Below the pieces are notes generated by a model. That model saw only the letters and a list, made by a program, of their open reading frames with translations. It made no database searches and was not told where the DNA came from. From Hydrogenophaga palleronii NBRC 102513 (GTDB lineage Bacteria; Pseudomonadota; Gammaproteobacteria; Burkholderiales; Burkholderiaceae_C), in assembly GCF_001571225.1 (NCBI RefSeq), contig NZ_BCTJ01000013.1, positions 55,327 through 119,326 on the forward strand: DNA of 64,000 nucleotides. Reading direction: 5' to 3'. This document shows positions 51,908 to 60,770 of this stretch, one piece after another. Made by a program: the position numbers and the translations under genes. Every line of letters starts with the position of its first letter. Within the stretch, counting starts at the first letter, position 1.

Positions 51908-52337
51908 CGTCGTTTGGGGATGCCTGTGACCCTTTCGCGGTTTTCGTGCTGTTCGGCAACCGGGAGTCGGCATGATCGAGGGCCCATCTTTGAGTCAGGA
52001 GAGCCCGCGGTGAAGACGCGCAAGCTCACTGGGAATCATTGAGGCAAAGCACGCTTGTCCCCAAGCAAACCGAGTGAGATGCGCGTTTTGAGGGGGCTGT
52101 CGCAAGCTGGGAATTTGCCGCGTTCAACACAGACCGCAGACCGGCAACGGGCTCCATCCAGGGTGCTGGCAAATGGGCCTGTAAGCGCGGCCTCAAACGC
52201 GACTTCGATTGAACCGGGAAATCGGACGGTTGCGCCAGGAGTGCCAGATCGCACTCCAGCGCCGCCTGCAAAGGCGGTGCTGAATCGGATCCCGGACCTG
52301 CTCCTGACGGCCGGGCGATGCGGCAAGAACGCTCAGC
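51908..52337. other. Intergenic stretch with no supported gene
   Basis: About 430 bp between the tRNA-type terminator and the YciI-like gene. Open frames on both strands are short and show no family. Just left of the tRNA remnant, a 35-codon frame (51683-51790, reading IDTIADWVKETMTKAGRDLE) may be the tail of an unknown gene cut by the IS. Confidence 0.45.
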
Positions 52338-52643
52338 TCAGTCGGCGTGGAAGTCGTGGCGAACGACCACGAAGGGCACGATATCGATCGATTTCCACAA
52401 ACCCAGGCCGTGGAACGGGTCCTGTGCATTGAATGCCCGGGCCTCGGCATGGTCCCTGGCTTCGATGATGAAGAGGCTGCCCGTTGCTTGCGTGCGGTCT
52501 TCATTCATGAGTGGGCCCGCCAACAGAATGCGGGTGGTGGTGGCGCCGAGGTACGCGCGGTGCAGGTGCATGTTCTCGGCCCGCAGGGAGGCCGTGTCTG
52601 GCCTGTCCCTGCAGTAGATGGCGAAGACGCCGTTGTCGCTCAT
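52338..52643 (-). CDS. YciI-like protein
   Basis: 101 aa, the normal size for this ferredoxin-fold family. FAIYCRDRPDTASLRAEN, RAYLGATTTRILLAGPLM and a terminal segment AFNAQDPFHGLGLWKSIDIV with the conserved DPF are clear; the family histidine/aspartate pair (H in HLHRAY and D in QDPF) is present. Related enzymes act as muconolactone isomerase-like or dehalogenase-like proteins; the reaction here is unknown. It is the last gene of the minus-strand run that begins at 59517. Confidence 0.85.
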   Translation of the reverse strand: MSDNGVFAIYCRDRPDTASLRAENMHLHRAYLGATTTRILLAGPLMNEDRTQATGSLFIIEARDHAEARAFNAQDPFHGLGLWKSIDIVPFVVVRHDFHAD

Positions 52644-52683
52644 GGCGACACATGCCCCGAAGAAATGGGCAAAGTGACGGGGC

Positions 52684-53736
52684 TCACAAGCGCACGTCGA
52701 CCGATTGGCCCAGCTTGGCGCTTTGCGTCAAGGCCACCAGCGTGGCCGCGTTCTCAATGCTGACCACTGCTGCGTCTTCCATCGCCTGGGTGTTGCCCTC
52801 GCGCACCATGCGTGCAAATGCCTCGGCAGCAAGGCGGAAACCACTGCCCGTGGCAGTCTGCTGCAGTTCGAATGGGAGGTTCGCGGCAATGCCTCGGCGC
52901 AGGCGCAGCTCGCTGGGCAGGTAACCCACGTCATTGCCGGCAGGGAGTGCGCTGGTGTGGTTGAGGAACTCGGTTTCGATGGTGCCGTCCGAGCCCGAGA
53001 TGGTGGCGCGACGCACGTTGGCCACGTCCATTGCGCAGGACAGTTGCGCTCGGCGCCCATCGGCAAAGGTCAACGTGGCCATGGTGCTGATGTCCACACC
53101 GCTGTCGGTCCAGGTGGCGTCGGCCATCACGCGCACAGGCGCAGCCCCCATCACGAGACGGATGAGGCTCAGCACATAGCTGCCGGCATCCAGGAGGCTC
53201 CCGCCGCCGAGTTCGGGCTGCATGCGGATGTTCTGGAGGTTCATCAACCGGAAGCCGAACACCGCCTGCATGGACTGCACCTGGCCGATCGCGCCGTCTT
53301 CGATCAGACGCATCATCGCTGCTGTCTGGGGTTGGAAGGCATATGGGTAGGACTCCAGCAGCAACACGCGGTTCTGGCGGGCTGCATCGAACATGGCGCG
53401 GGCTTCGTCCGGTCCCATCGCCAAGGGCTTTTCACACAGAACATGCTTGCCTGCCGCCGCGGCCTTGATGGCCCACTCGGCGTGCAGGCTGTTCGGCAGC
53501 GGCAGGTAGATCGCCTCGATGTCGGGGTCGGCCAACAGTGCTTCGTAGCTGCCATGGTGTTTGTCGATGCCCTGTGCCTGTGCAAAGGCCTGTGCCTTGT
53601 CCGCATCGCGGCTGGCCACGGCCACCAGGCTCACGCTCTCGCTTGGGGTTACGTCGCGAGCGAACTGCTTGGCCACATTGGCACATCCCAGAATGCCCAG
53701 GCGCAATGGGGTGGAGGGCGTGTTTGAAACGGTCAT
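52684..53736 (-). CDS. Gfo/Idh/MocA-family NAD(P)-dependent oxidoreductase
   Basis: 350 aa. The N-terminal Rossmann domain has LGILGCANVAKQFARD, IYLPLPNSLHAEWAIKA and the catalytic-lysine motif CEKPLA. The C-terminal beta sheet domain has GGGSLLDAGSYVLSLIRLVM, with the aspartate and tyrosine typical of xylose dehydrogenase-like members. It oxidises or reduces a sugar or cyclic polyol in most known cases. It lies between the YciI-like gene and the double AhpD-like gene. Confidence 0.9.
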   Translation of the reverse strand: MTVSNTPSTPLRLGILGCANVAKQFARDVTPSESVSLVAVASRDADKAQAFAQAQGIDKHHGSYEALLADPDIEAIYLPLPNSLHAEWAIKAAAAGKHVLCEKPLAMGPDEARAMFDAARQNRVLLLESYPYAFQPQTAAMMRLIEDGAIGQVQSMQAVFGFRLMNLQNIRMQPELGGGSLLDAGSYVLSLIRLVMGAAPVRVMADATWTDSGVDISTMATLTFADGRRAQLSCAMDVANVRRATISGSDGTIETEFLNHTSALPAGNDVGYLPSELRLRRGIAANLPFELQQTATGSGFRLAAEAFARMVREGNTQAMEDAAVVSIENAATLVALTQSAKLGQSVDVRL

Positions 53737-53772
53737 GAAATCGGTATTCCTTGTGGGTGACGGGGAGTGAGC

Positions 53773-54966
53773 TCAGGCGGCGGGTTCCGCCTCGTAGGGC
53801 TCACCCAGGTTGAGCATCAGCCGGTTGGCCCAGCCGAACATGGCGGTGGCGTGGATGGCGTCGAGGATTTCCAGCGGCGCGAGTCCGCCCTCTCTCAATT
53901 TGCGAACGCTGGCCGTATTGATGGTCTGCGGCGTGAGGGTCAATTCGATGGCGAAGGCGATCAGTGCGCGCTCACGGGCGCTGGTTCCCGCCGTGGACGG
54001 GTCGGCGTAAACCTGTGCGATCACATCGTTGCGCTTGGCCAGTTGCTCGAAAAAGCGCGAGTGTACCGAGCAGCAATACACGCAGCCGTTGACCCGCGAC
54101 GCCGCCACGGCGCAGAGCTCGCGTTCGGCGCGCGAGAGCCCGCGTGGCGCGTACATCACGGCGTTGAACGCGGCCGAACGGATGTCCAGGATATCCGGGC
54201 AGTGCGCCAGCGTGAGGTAGTAGTCGGCGGTCTTTGCCGACTGGTGGCTCGCTTCGAGCACGGCGATCTGCTCGGGTGTGGCCGTCTCGAGATTCACCAC
54301 GTCAAGCCAGGCGCGCCACAGCAGCATGCGGTTGCTGAACCCGTTGGCTTCCACGTCCGCGCTCACACGCAGCATGTCGTTGGAGAGCATGGCGTGATCC
54401 GGGGCCGCGGTGATCGCCGTGTCCGGCGCGCCGTCGTCAGCGTCCATGGCAAGCAGGCCCGCCACGATGCGCGTCTGGTACGACAGGAACGACACCAGTT
54501 GCGCGAGCAACACGATCTGCGGTGTGCTCAGGCCCACTGCGGGCAGCTTCATGAGTTCTTCGCGATCACCTTCGATGGGGCGAGCGACCAGAATGCGCGT
54601 GAAGTTCAGCATCGCGGCGAGTTGCGCGTCGGTGCTGGCCGCGATGTCGGCGGGTGCGCCCGATTCGAGCAGTCGAACCCAGGCGGTATCGGCACCGCAC
54701 GAGAGCAAGCGGTCCCGGTAGTGGCCGGACAACGCTTCTGCCGGTGTCAGGCGGCAGGCATACAGCGCGATCGCCAGGCGGCGCTGGAGGGACAGCGGGC
54801 CTTCATCGCTGACGCTGTTGCCAAAGAACGCCTCATAGGAGCGGGAGGCCGTGGCGACGACCTTGTCGCGCTGGTGTCGCAACACATGAGCGGGAGAGCC
54901 CTCGGCCAGCGATGCCATGGCATCGATCAGGTCCTGTTCCAAGACGGGGTTCGTAGCGTTGTTCAT
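53773..54966 (-). CDS. Double-domain carboxymuconolactone decarboxylase/AhpD-like protein
   Basis: 397 aa from the ATG at 54966. Two CMD-like halves are joined: an N-terminal one (residues about 15-200, with PAVGLSTPQIVLLAQLVSF) without cysteines, and a C-terminal one with the redox motif C-V-Y-C-C-S-V-H (CxxC plus His) inside SRVNGCVYCCSVHSRFF. In some bacteria these two halves are separate adjacent genes (Avi_7169 and Avi_7170 types), so this is a fusion. A peroxidase role is likely for the second half. The start overlaps the flavin monooxygenase stop by 4 bp. Confidence 0.85.
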   Translation of the reverse strand: MNNATNPVLEQDLIDAMASLAEGSPAHVLRHQRDKVVATASRSYEAFFGNSVSDEGPLSLQRRLAIALYACRLTPAEALSGHYRDRLLSCGADTAWVRLLESGAPADIAASTDAQLAAMLNFTRILVARPIEGDREELMKLPAVGLSTPQIVLLAQLVSFLSYQTRIVAGLLAMDADDGAPDTAITAAPDHAMLSNDMLRVSADVEANGFSNRMLLWRAWLDVVNLETATPEQIAVLEASHQSAKTADYYLTLAHCPDILDIRSAAFNAVMYAPRGLSRAERELCAVAASRVNGCVYCCSVHSRFFEQLAKRNDVIAQVYADPSTAGTSARERALIAFAIELTLTPQTINTASVRKLREGGLAPLEILDAIHATAMFGWANRLMLNLGEPYEAEPAA

Positions 54967-56429
54967 GAAGGAAAGCTCTCTTTCTGTTTTCGTTGATCGG
55001 TCCATTCGTCGCCAAACACCTCGGGTTCGGCGAATGCCTCGATGGCCTTGAAATGCTGCGCAAAGTCCTCGCGGTACAGCAGGCTGGCGATGCCCTCGGA
55101 CAGCCGGCGCGCGGCCACCGATATGCCCGGTATGTCGCCGGATATGTAGCCGTGTGTGAGCGACGCTGGGAAGTTGAAGCAGTGGATGTGATCCAGCCCC
55201 GGGCACGCACCAGCAACGCGTTCCTGCAGCTCGAACGCCCGGCCCAGGTCGGGCGAAGCGCCCAGCTCGGCATCTTCCTGACCAGGCTCTGGCAAGAAGC
55301 GATCACCCCACGAGCGCACGTGGGCAGCGAATGGCGCGAACGCATCGCGCTCGGACCAGTCGATGTGGAAGCCGGTGGAGAACACCATGAAGTCGAAGGT
55401 GAAGGACTGTTCCGGTGTGACGACGCGCAGGCCGTCAGCCACCGATTGCACGTCGAGCACCGGGCAGCCCAAATGAAACCGCGCGTTGGCGTGGCGGGAC
55501 ACCCGCAACATGCTGGCGCGTGGCGGTGGCACCTGCTGAACGTTGATGTAGTGGCGGATGCGCCACTTGTCTTCATCCGGCAGATCCCAGTGGCCAATCA
55601 TGAAACCGGCATTGCTGGCGCCCTTGACCTTGTTGATGCGCGGAATGTCGTGGCGCCGGATCAGCAGGTCGGCGCTGGCCGCTCCGGCTTCCAATGCCGA
55701 CGCCGCACTGTCCATCGACGAAGCGCCTGCCCCCACGACGCCAACGCGCAGGCCACGCAGGCGATTGAAGTCGAACACATCCGATGAATGGCACCAGCGA
55801 TCGGTTGGCAACCCGTCCACAAATGCGGGCAGGCGCCGCCCGCCGAGCCCGTCGTAACCGGTGGCGAGCACCACGCGCCGGGCGAAGTGCACGATCTCGC
55901 CAGAAGGCGTGTTCATGCGGAGCCGGACGAGACCGCCAGGCAGCGGCTCGACCTTGATGACTTCGTGCAAATTGCGCACGTCCAGCGCCAGCACCTTGCG
56001 GTACCAGCGCAGGTAGTCCATCCACTGCAGGCGCGGAATCTTGTCCAGCGTGGCCCAGGCTTGCCTGCCGAACTGAGCTTCAAACCAGGCGCGAAACGTG
56101 AGGCTGGCAAAGCCTAGCGCGGGGCCGGTCAGCTCCTTGGGTGAGCGCAGTGTTTCCATGCGCGCCGTCGTGGCCCACGGCCCTTCGAGGCCCTCGGGCG
56201 CCGCGTCGAAGGCGATCGCTTCGATACCCAGATGGCGCAGGGCCGCGCAGGCGGCCAGGCCGAACTGCCCGGCACCGATGACGGCCACGTCGAGAACGGG
56301 CTGTCCCTCGTGCGAGTGCGCAAGCAGCCACGGTTTGGCAGGCAGAGCCAGGCGATCCAGGTCTTCGGCCAGGCGCGCCTCCAGCCCGGCCAGTCCGCTG
56401 CCGGTATCGGAAGATGTGTTCTGGGTCAT
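54963..56429 (-). CDS. FAD/NADPH-binding flavin monooxygenase-like protein
   Basis: 488 aa. Two dinucleotide-binding motifs are seen: VIGAGQFGLAA near residue 50 for FAD, and VGVVGAGASSMDSA near residue 230 for NADPH, with ATGYDGLGGRR and FSTGFHIDW between and after. This order matches flavin-containing and Baeyer-Villiger-type monooxygenases, although the exact FxGxxxHxxxW signature of the latter is not evident. A ketone, amine or sulfur compound may be the substrate. It overlaps neighbours on both sides by 4 bp. Confidence 0.85.
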   Translation of the reverse strand: MTQNTSSDTGSGLAGLEARLAEDLDRLALPAKPWLLAHSHEGQPVLDVAVIGAGQFGLAACAALRHLGIEAIAFDAAPEGLEGPWATTARMETLRSPKELTGPALGFASLTFRAWFEAQFGRQAWATLDKIPRLQWMDYLRWYRKVLALDVRNLHEVIKVEPLPGGLVRLRMNTPSGEIVHFARRVVLATGYDGLGGRRLPAFVDGLPTDRWCHSSDVFDFNRLRGLRVGVVGAGASSMDSAASALEAGAASADLLIRRHDIPRINKVKGASNAGFMIGHWDLPDEDKWRIRHYINVQQVPPPRASMLRVSRHANARFHLGCPVLDVQSVADGLRVVTPEQSFTFDFMVFSTGFHIDWSERDAFAPFAAHVRSWGDRFLPEPGQEDAELGASPDLGRAFELQERVAGACPGLDHIHCFNFPASLTHGYISGDIPGISVAARRLSEGIASLLYREDFAQHFKAIEAFAEPEVFGDEWTDQRKQKESFPS

Positions 56430-56875
56430 GGTGTGGGCTTGTCTTCCAGCAGGCCGAGCATGGCGTCCAGACCGATGGTGTAGGAACGCAGGCCAAAGCC
56501 ATAGACCACGCCGTCGGCCACGGCGGCGAGCATGGATGGAAAGCCGCGTGCTTCGATGTTGGAGATGTGCACTTCAACGTAACGCATGGGCACGGCGCGC
56601 AGGCACGATGCGATGGCGTAGCCGTTGCGGGAAAAGCTGGCGGGATTCATGACGATGCCCTGCACGCCCTCGCCCTCGGCGGCATAGATGCGCTCAATGG
56701 CCGCGCTCTCGCTGTGCGTGTAGAAGATGTCCAGCTTGTAACCGCGGGACTGAGCGTGTGCGCGGCAGATGTCGTCGAGTTGAGCGGCGGTGGTGGTGCC
56801 GTAGATTTCGGGCTGGCGCTTGCCCAGGTACGACAGGTTCGGTCCCTGGATCAGCAGGATGGAAGGCGTGGTCAT
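56426..56875 (-). CDS. AroQ-fold protein, divergent type II dehydroquinase homolog
   Basis: 149 aa, the normal AroQ length. Conserved parts are LLIQGPNLSYLGKRQPEIYG (Asn, Arg and Tyr of the lid), a substrate-binding segment around VMNPASFSRNG, and EVHISNIEAR with the catalytic histidine. Two expected residues are replaced: the histidine of the THTS motif reads as SRNG, and the arginine pair after the ISN helix is PS. The change makes ordinary 3-dehydroquinate dehydratase activity doubtful. Its place between a flavin monooxygenase gene and a GcvH-like gene points to a catabolic role. Confidence 0.8.
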   Translation of the reverse strand: MTTPSILLIQGPNLSYLGKRQPEIYGTTTAAQLDDICRAHAQSRGYKLDIFYTHSESAAIERIYAAEGEGVQGIVMNPASFSRNGYAIASCLRAVPMRYVEVHISNIEARGFPSMLAAVADGVVYGFGLRSYTIGLDAMLGLLEDKPTP

Positions 56876-56903
56876 TTGGCGAGGGGGAATGGTCGGTCGT
56901 TGG

Positions 56904-57266
56904 TCACCGGGTGAGGGCCGTGTAGGTGGCCTCGTCCATCAGGCTTTCGATGGCGGCAGGCTCGTCCGGACGGAACCGGAAGAACCAGGCCGCACCCAGC
57001 GGATCCGAGTTGGCGAGCGAGGGGTCGTTGACCAATGCCTCGTTCAGCTCGAGGATCTCGCCTGCCAATGGCATGTGCACGTCCGATGCCGTCTTGATCG
57101 ACTCCACCACGCCCGCAGCGGCTCCGGCTTCGAACCGGGCACCCACGGAAGGCAGTTCAACGCTGACGATTTCGCCGAGGGTGTCTTGCGCATGAGCCGT
57201 GATGCCCGCCGTGGCGATGCCGCCGTCCAGCGTGACCCAGACATGCTCGTCCGTAAATCGAATCAT
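56904..57266 (-). CDS. Stand-alone GcvH-like lipoyl-domain protein
   Basis: 120 aa from the ATG at 57266, 2 bp after the solute-binding protein stop. The lipoyl attachment site is K58 in VVESIKTASDVHMPL, and GEILELNEAL and WFFRFRP follow as in glycine-cleavage H protein (about 125-130 aa). No gcvT, gcvP or lipoate ligase gene is in the window, so it probably carries lipoate for a different reaction. It sits between a solute-binding protein and an AroQ-like gene in one minus-strand unit. Confidence 0.88.
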   Translation of the reverse strand: MIRFTDEHVWVTLDGGIATAGITAHAQDTLGEIVSVELPSVGARFEAGAAAGVVESIKTASDVHMPLAGEILELNEALVNDPSLANSDPLGAAWFFRFRPDEPAAIESLMDEATYTALTR

Positions 57267-57268
57267 GA

Positions 57269-58237
57269 TTACTCTGCCTTGATGTTTCCACGGGTGATGA
57301 TGTCGCGCCAACGAGCCGTGTCTTCGTTGATGACTTGTCCAAGTTGTTTCGCGTTGGCACAGACGATGATGTCGGTGAAGCGCGCGCTGGTCTCTGGCAG
57401 TGCACACGCAGCCATGAGCTCGCTCGAGAGTTTCTCGACGACCGCGCTCGGCGTGCCCTGGCGAACCATCACACCCAGCCAGACGGGAAACGCCACGCCC
57501 TTGACCCCTGTGACCTCGGCCACCGTGGGCACGTCGTTCATGGTCTTCAGCCGCTTCTCTGTGAACGTGGCCAGGGGGCGCATCTTGTGCGTAGCCACCA
57601 GCTTCTCCACCGAGGTGGCGCTGGTGGACAGGACGTCGAGCTGCCCACCCATCAGGTCCGTGAGGGTGGCCGTGGTCTGGTAGGGCACCTGGATGAAACG
57701 GGCATTCGTTTTTTGCGAGAGCAACTCCGTCGCGAGGTGCGACACCGCACCGATGCCCGTGTTGCCCACGGTGATCTTGCCGGGGTTCGCACGTGCGTCG
57801 TTCAGCAGGTCGCTCATGGACTTGTAGGGGCTGTCCGGTCGCACCACGAACACCATCGGCATGTCCGCGACCATCGCGACCGGCACCAGGTCGGCGGCGG
57901 GGTCGTAGGGCATCTTTTTGTGCAGGGACGGTGCGATGGATACCGGGCCACCCGTGGTGAAGAAAATGGTTTTTCCATCGGCAGGCGCGTTCGCCACGTA
58001 GGCGGCGGCAATCATGCCGGAGGCCCCCGGACGGTTGTCCACCACCACAGTCACGTCGAGCGCAGCCGCCAGCTTCTGGCCGAAGTAACGCCCAAGGGCG
58101 TCCAGCTGACCACCGGCCGAAAACGGAACCACTAGACGCACCGGACGCTTGTCGACAGCGTCGTTCTGGGCGATGCCCAGGGAGCAAGTCAGCGTGGCGG
58201 CCGCGACGATCGCCACGCGCAGGAAAAGTGCTTTCAT
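57269..58237 (-). CDS. Bug-family (TctC-like) solute-binding protein
   Basis: 322 aa from the ATG at 58237, which has AAGGA 8 bases upstream; an in-frame start at 58333 has none. The signal peptide LRVAIVAAATLTCSLGIAQ is followed by RPVRLVVPFSAGGQLDALGR, NRPGASGMIAAAYV and DGKTIFFT. It lies between the MetC-like gene and the GcvH-like gene in the same direction and probably delivers or senses the compound handled by this cluster. Confidence 0.92.
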   Translation of the reverse strand: MKALFLRVAIVAAATLTCSLGIAQNDAVDKRPVRLVVPFSAGGQLDALGRYFGQKLAAALDVTVVVDNRPGASGMIAAAYVANAPADGKTIFFTTGGPVSIAPSLHKKMPYDPAADLVPVAMVADMPMVFVVRPDSPYKSMSDLLNDARANPGKITVGNTGIGAVSHLATELLSQKTNARFIQVPYQTTATLTDLMGGQLDVLSTSATSVEKLVATHKMRPLATFTEKRLKTMNDVPTVAEVTGVKGVAFPVWLGVMVRQGTPSAVVEKLSSELMAACALPETSARFTDIIVCANAKQLGQVINEDTARWRDIITRGNIKAE

Positions 58238-58314
58238 GGGGGAAGTCCTTTGAAGGGGAGGAAGAAATGGCAAGAGCGGGGAAAACAGAGTCAAGCGCCC
58301 GGGTGCCTGAGCAG

Positions 58315-59517
58315 CTACGCGGGCGACCTGCAACAGGCTGCGTGCAAGGCCTCGGTGAAATCGAGGAGAAGGTCCTCAGCATTTTCCAGGCCAGCGTGAA
58401 TGCGAAGCAGCGGGCCCTCCGCAGAGAACGTCGAGACCGACCGCACTGGCTGGCCTACCGGCAGGGCGAGGCTTTCGAAGCCGCCCCACGACAAACCGAT
58501 GCCGAACAGGCGCAAATGCAGGAAGAAGCGGGAGAGTTGTTCGCGTTCCATCGGTTTCAACACCAGACCAAACAGGCCGCTGGAACCTTTGAAGTCGCGC
58601 TTCCACAAGGCGTGGCCGGGATTATCTGGCAACGCCGGGTGCAGCACCTGCGCCACCGCGGGATGCCCAAGCAGACCGTGGGCCAGGTGCAGGGCGTTCT
58701 TCTCGTGCTGGCGCAGCCGGACCGACAGCGTACGAAGGCCGCGCAGCGCCAGGAACAGGTCATCCGGTCCTGCCGTCTGGCCCAGCGCATGTGCGCCGTC
58801 ACGCAGCAAGTCCCAGGCGCGCCGGTTGGCCGTCGCCACACCCAGCAGCGCATCGGAGTGGCCAACGATGTACTTTGTGGCCGACTGGATGGAGATGTCG
58901 ACACCGTGCTCGAACGCCTGAAAGTACAACGGCGTGGCCCAGGTGTTGTCCATCACCACGAAACCACCCACGCCGTGCACAACCTCTGCAATGGCCGGCG
59001 TGTCCTGCACCTCGAAGGTCATGGACCCGGGGGATTCAAGGAACACCACCCGCGTGTTCGATCGCACCTGATGGCGGATGTTGCCGCCCAGGCACGGGTC
59101 GAAGAACTCGACCTCCACGCCCATGCGCGCCAGTACGCTCAGGGCGAATTGGCGGGTCGGCCCGTACACGCTGTCCGACAGCAGCACATGGTCTCCGGTC
59201 CGCACGAGTGCCAGCAAGGAAGTGGTGCATGCGGCCAGGCCCGAGGGAAACACAATGGCGGCGTGCCCGCCTTCCAGCTGCGCCACGCTTTCTTCAAACG
59301 CCCGCGTATTGGGATTGCCGAAGCGGCCATAACTGGCCATGGGGTTGCTGGGGAGCTTGCGCGCCTCCCACTGTTCCAGGTTGTGCGACAGGATGGTGGA
59401 ACCCCGGCACACAGGCACGTTGACCAAGCCGCCAAAGGCCTGGGAGTCGCGCCCGATATGAGCCAGTGAGGTGTCGGCGTGGCCTGAGAGCGGACTTTGA
59501 TCGAGATGTAGTTGCAT
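58315..59517 (-). CDS. Cys/Met-metabolism PLP-dependent enzyme, cystathionine beta-lyase (MetC)-like
   Basis: 400 aa from the ATG at 59517; a TTG start 18 bases upstream is in frame. PLP-enzyme motifs are YGRFGNPNTRAFEESVAQLE, FPSGLAACTTSLLAL, DNTWATPLYFQ and the cofactor lysine in SATKYIVGHSD. The family includes cystathionine beta-lyase and gamma-synthase; SWGGFESLALP near the C-terminus favours the beta-lyase type. It leads the minus-strand run to 52338. Carbon-sulfur bond cleavage in a catabolic setting is therefore possible, next to ordinary methionine synthesis. Confidence 0.88.
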   Translation of the reverse strand: MQLHLDQSPLSGHADTSLAHIGRDSQAFGGLVNVPVCRGSTILSHNLEQWEARKLPSNPMASYGRFGNPNTRAFEESVAQLEGGHAAIVFPSGLAACTTSLLALVRTGDHVLLSDSVYGPTRQFALSVLARMGVEVEFFDPCLGGNIRHQVRSNTRVVFLESPGSMTFEVQDTPAIAEVVHGVGGFVVMDNTWATPLYFQAFEHGVDISIQSATKYIVGHSDALLGVATANRRAWDLLRDGAHALGQTAGPDDLFLALRGLRTLSVRLRQHEKNALHLAHGLLGHPAVAQVLHPALPDNPGHALWKRDFKGSSGLFGLVLKPMEREQLSRFFLHLRLFGIGLSWGGFESLALPVGQPVRSVSTFSAEGPLLRIHAGLENAEDLLLDFTEALHAACCRSPA

Positions 59518-59852
59518 GCACGAAAGTCTATGCAAGTGGCGCGAGAATTTTTTTCCTGAATTGCCTTGAATGACGTCAAGTTGAGAATCGAATTCCTTAT
59601 TCTTTTATTTGCGGGGTAAAAATTTCCACTTGATTTGATTTGGCTGCAATCTGTTCCCATGCGGCCTGGGGCCTGGGGCGAGATGACGAAGGCCGCTGGC
59701 GGCGCCGGGTAGCGAGGCGGGTTTTTGGGCCGCACGGATGGCGAGGTCGACGCATTCGTTGCCTACCCGCATCCGCCGTGAGCCCACTCATGCACTGGAT
59801 GACTGCGTCGACGCCCAGGCGTCCGAGGCGGTGGCGCCGGAATGGCCGGGAT
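59518..59852. other. Intergenic region with AT-rich promoter stretch
   Basis: About 335 bp. The left 120 bp (59540-59640) are AT-rich, with a run of seven T residues, and probably hold the promoter of the MetC-like gene. The rest returns to high GC, carries no supported gene and ends at the stop of the LysR gene. Confidence 0.5.
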
Positions 59853-60770
59853 TCAAGGCGACAGCGCCATTGGCCCACCCGTGCTCAGGTGTTCCTGCAG
59901 AAACGCCACGCACACCCGTACCTTGGCCGAGTGACCAAGGCGCACGGTGCTGGCGGCCCAAATGTCGGCTGGCTGCGAGTAGGCGTTGAGGATGGGCACG
60001 AGGCGCCCCGTTTGCAGCGCGTCGCGCAGGGCCCATGAGGTCTGAAACAGGATGCCGTGCCCCTCTTCACCCCATCCTCGAATGAACTCGGCGTTGTTGG
60101 ATGTGAGCTTGCCCGTTACTTTGATCTTCTCGGGACCGTTCGGCCCGTTGAGCTGCCACACGCCAAAGGCCAGGGTGCGCTCGCGCAGCACCAGGCACTC
60201 ATGCTGACTCAGTTCGCTGAGCGATTGCGGAAAGCCACGGCGATCCAGATAGGACGGCGCGGCGCACAGGATCTTGATGCTGGGTGCGATGCGGTGCGCC
60301 ATCAAATGGGGTTCATCCACCTCGCCCACGCGAATGTCCAGGTCAACGTTCTCGCGCACCAGATCCACGCGGCGGTCGACTGCATCGAGTGAAATGTCCA
60401 GCCGCGGATAGCGTTGCGCCATCAGCGAGAGCGCCGGTGCGATGTGCAACCTGCCCAGGAGCGCGCTGGTGGTGATGCGCAGGCTGCCGCGCGGTTCCTG
60501 CCGGCCGCTCGCCAAGGTCTCGCTCAGGTGGTCCACGCTGTCGAAGATGCGTTGCGCCGATTCGACGACCCGCTCGCCCTCGAGCGTGACGGTCACGCGC
60601 CGCGTGGCCCGGTGAAAGAGCTTCACACCAAGAGAGGCTTCAAGGATGGCAATGCGTTTGCTCACGAACGCCGGTGACGCCCCCAGCTCGGCCGCGGTGG
60701 CCGAAAAGCTCGATTTGCGTGCGGCCAGACAGAACAGGCGCAGATCGCTGATTTGAAAATCTGACTTCAC
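59853..60770 (-). CDS. LysR-family transcriptional regulator (GcvA/AaeR-like branch)
   Basis: 305 aa with a GTG start at 60770. The HTH region reads DLRLFCLAARKSSFSATAAE, then GASPAFVSKRIAILEASLGV and LFHRATRRVTVTLEGER. The effector domain has VDLDIRVGEVDEPHLMAHRI, a pattern of the CrgA/AaeR-like branch. It is divergent from the TIM-barrel isomerase gene, and a perfect 15-bp palindrome overlaps its own start codon, suggesting autoregulation. Confidence 0.9.
   Translation of the reverse strand: MKSDFQISDLRLFCLAARKSSFSATAAELGASPAFVSKRIAILEASLGVKLFHRATRRVTVTLEGERVVESAQRIFDSVDHLSETLASGRQEPRGSLRITTSALLGRLHIAPALSLMAQRYPRLDISLDAVDRRVDLVRENVDLDIRVGEVDEPHLMAHRIAPSIKILCAAPSYLDRRGFPQSLSELSQHECLVLRERTLAFGVWQLNGPNGPEKIKVTGKLTSNNAEFIRGWGEEGHGILFQTSWALRDALQTGRLVPILNAYSQPADIWAASTVRLGHSAKVRVCVAFLQEHLSTGGPMALSP

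Noticed and set aside
52036..52326. 96-codon minus-strand frame left of the YciI-like gene
   Set aside because: No family, no ribosome site and overlapping frames on the other strand of similar length; not enough to call.
56904..58382. A 492-aa protein covering the GcvH-like gene and beyond
   Set aside because: Upstream residues are the solute-binding protein gene in another frame; the GcvH-like protein begins at 57266.
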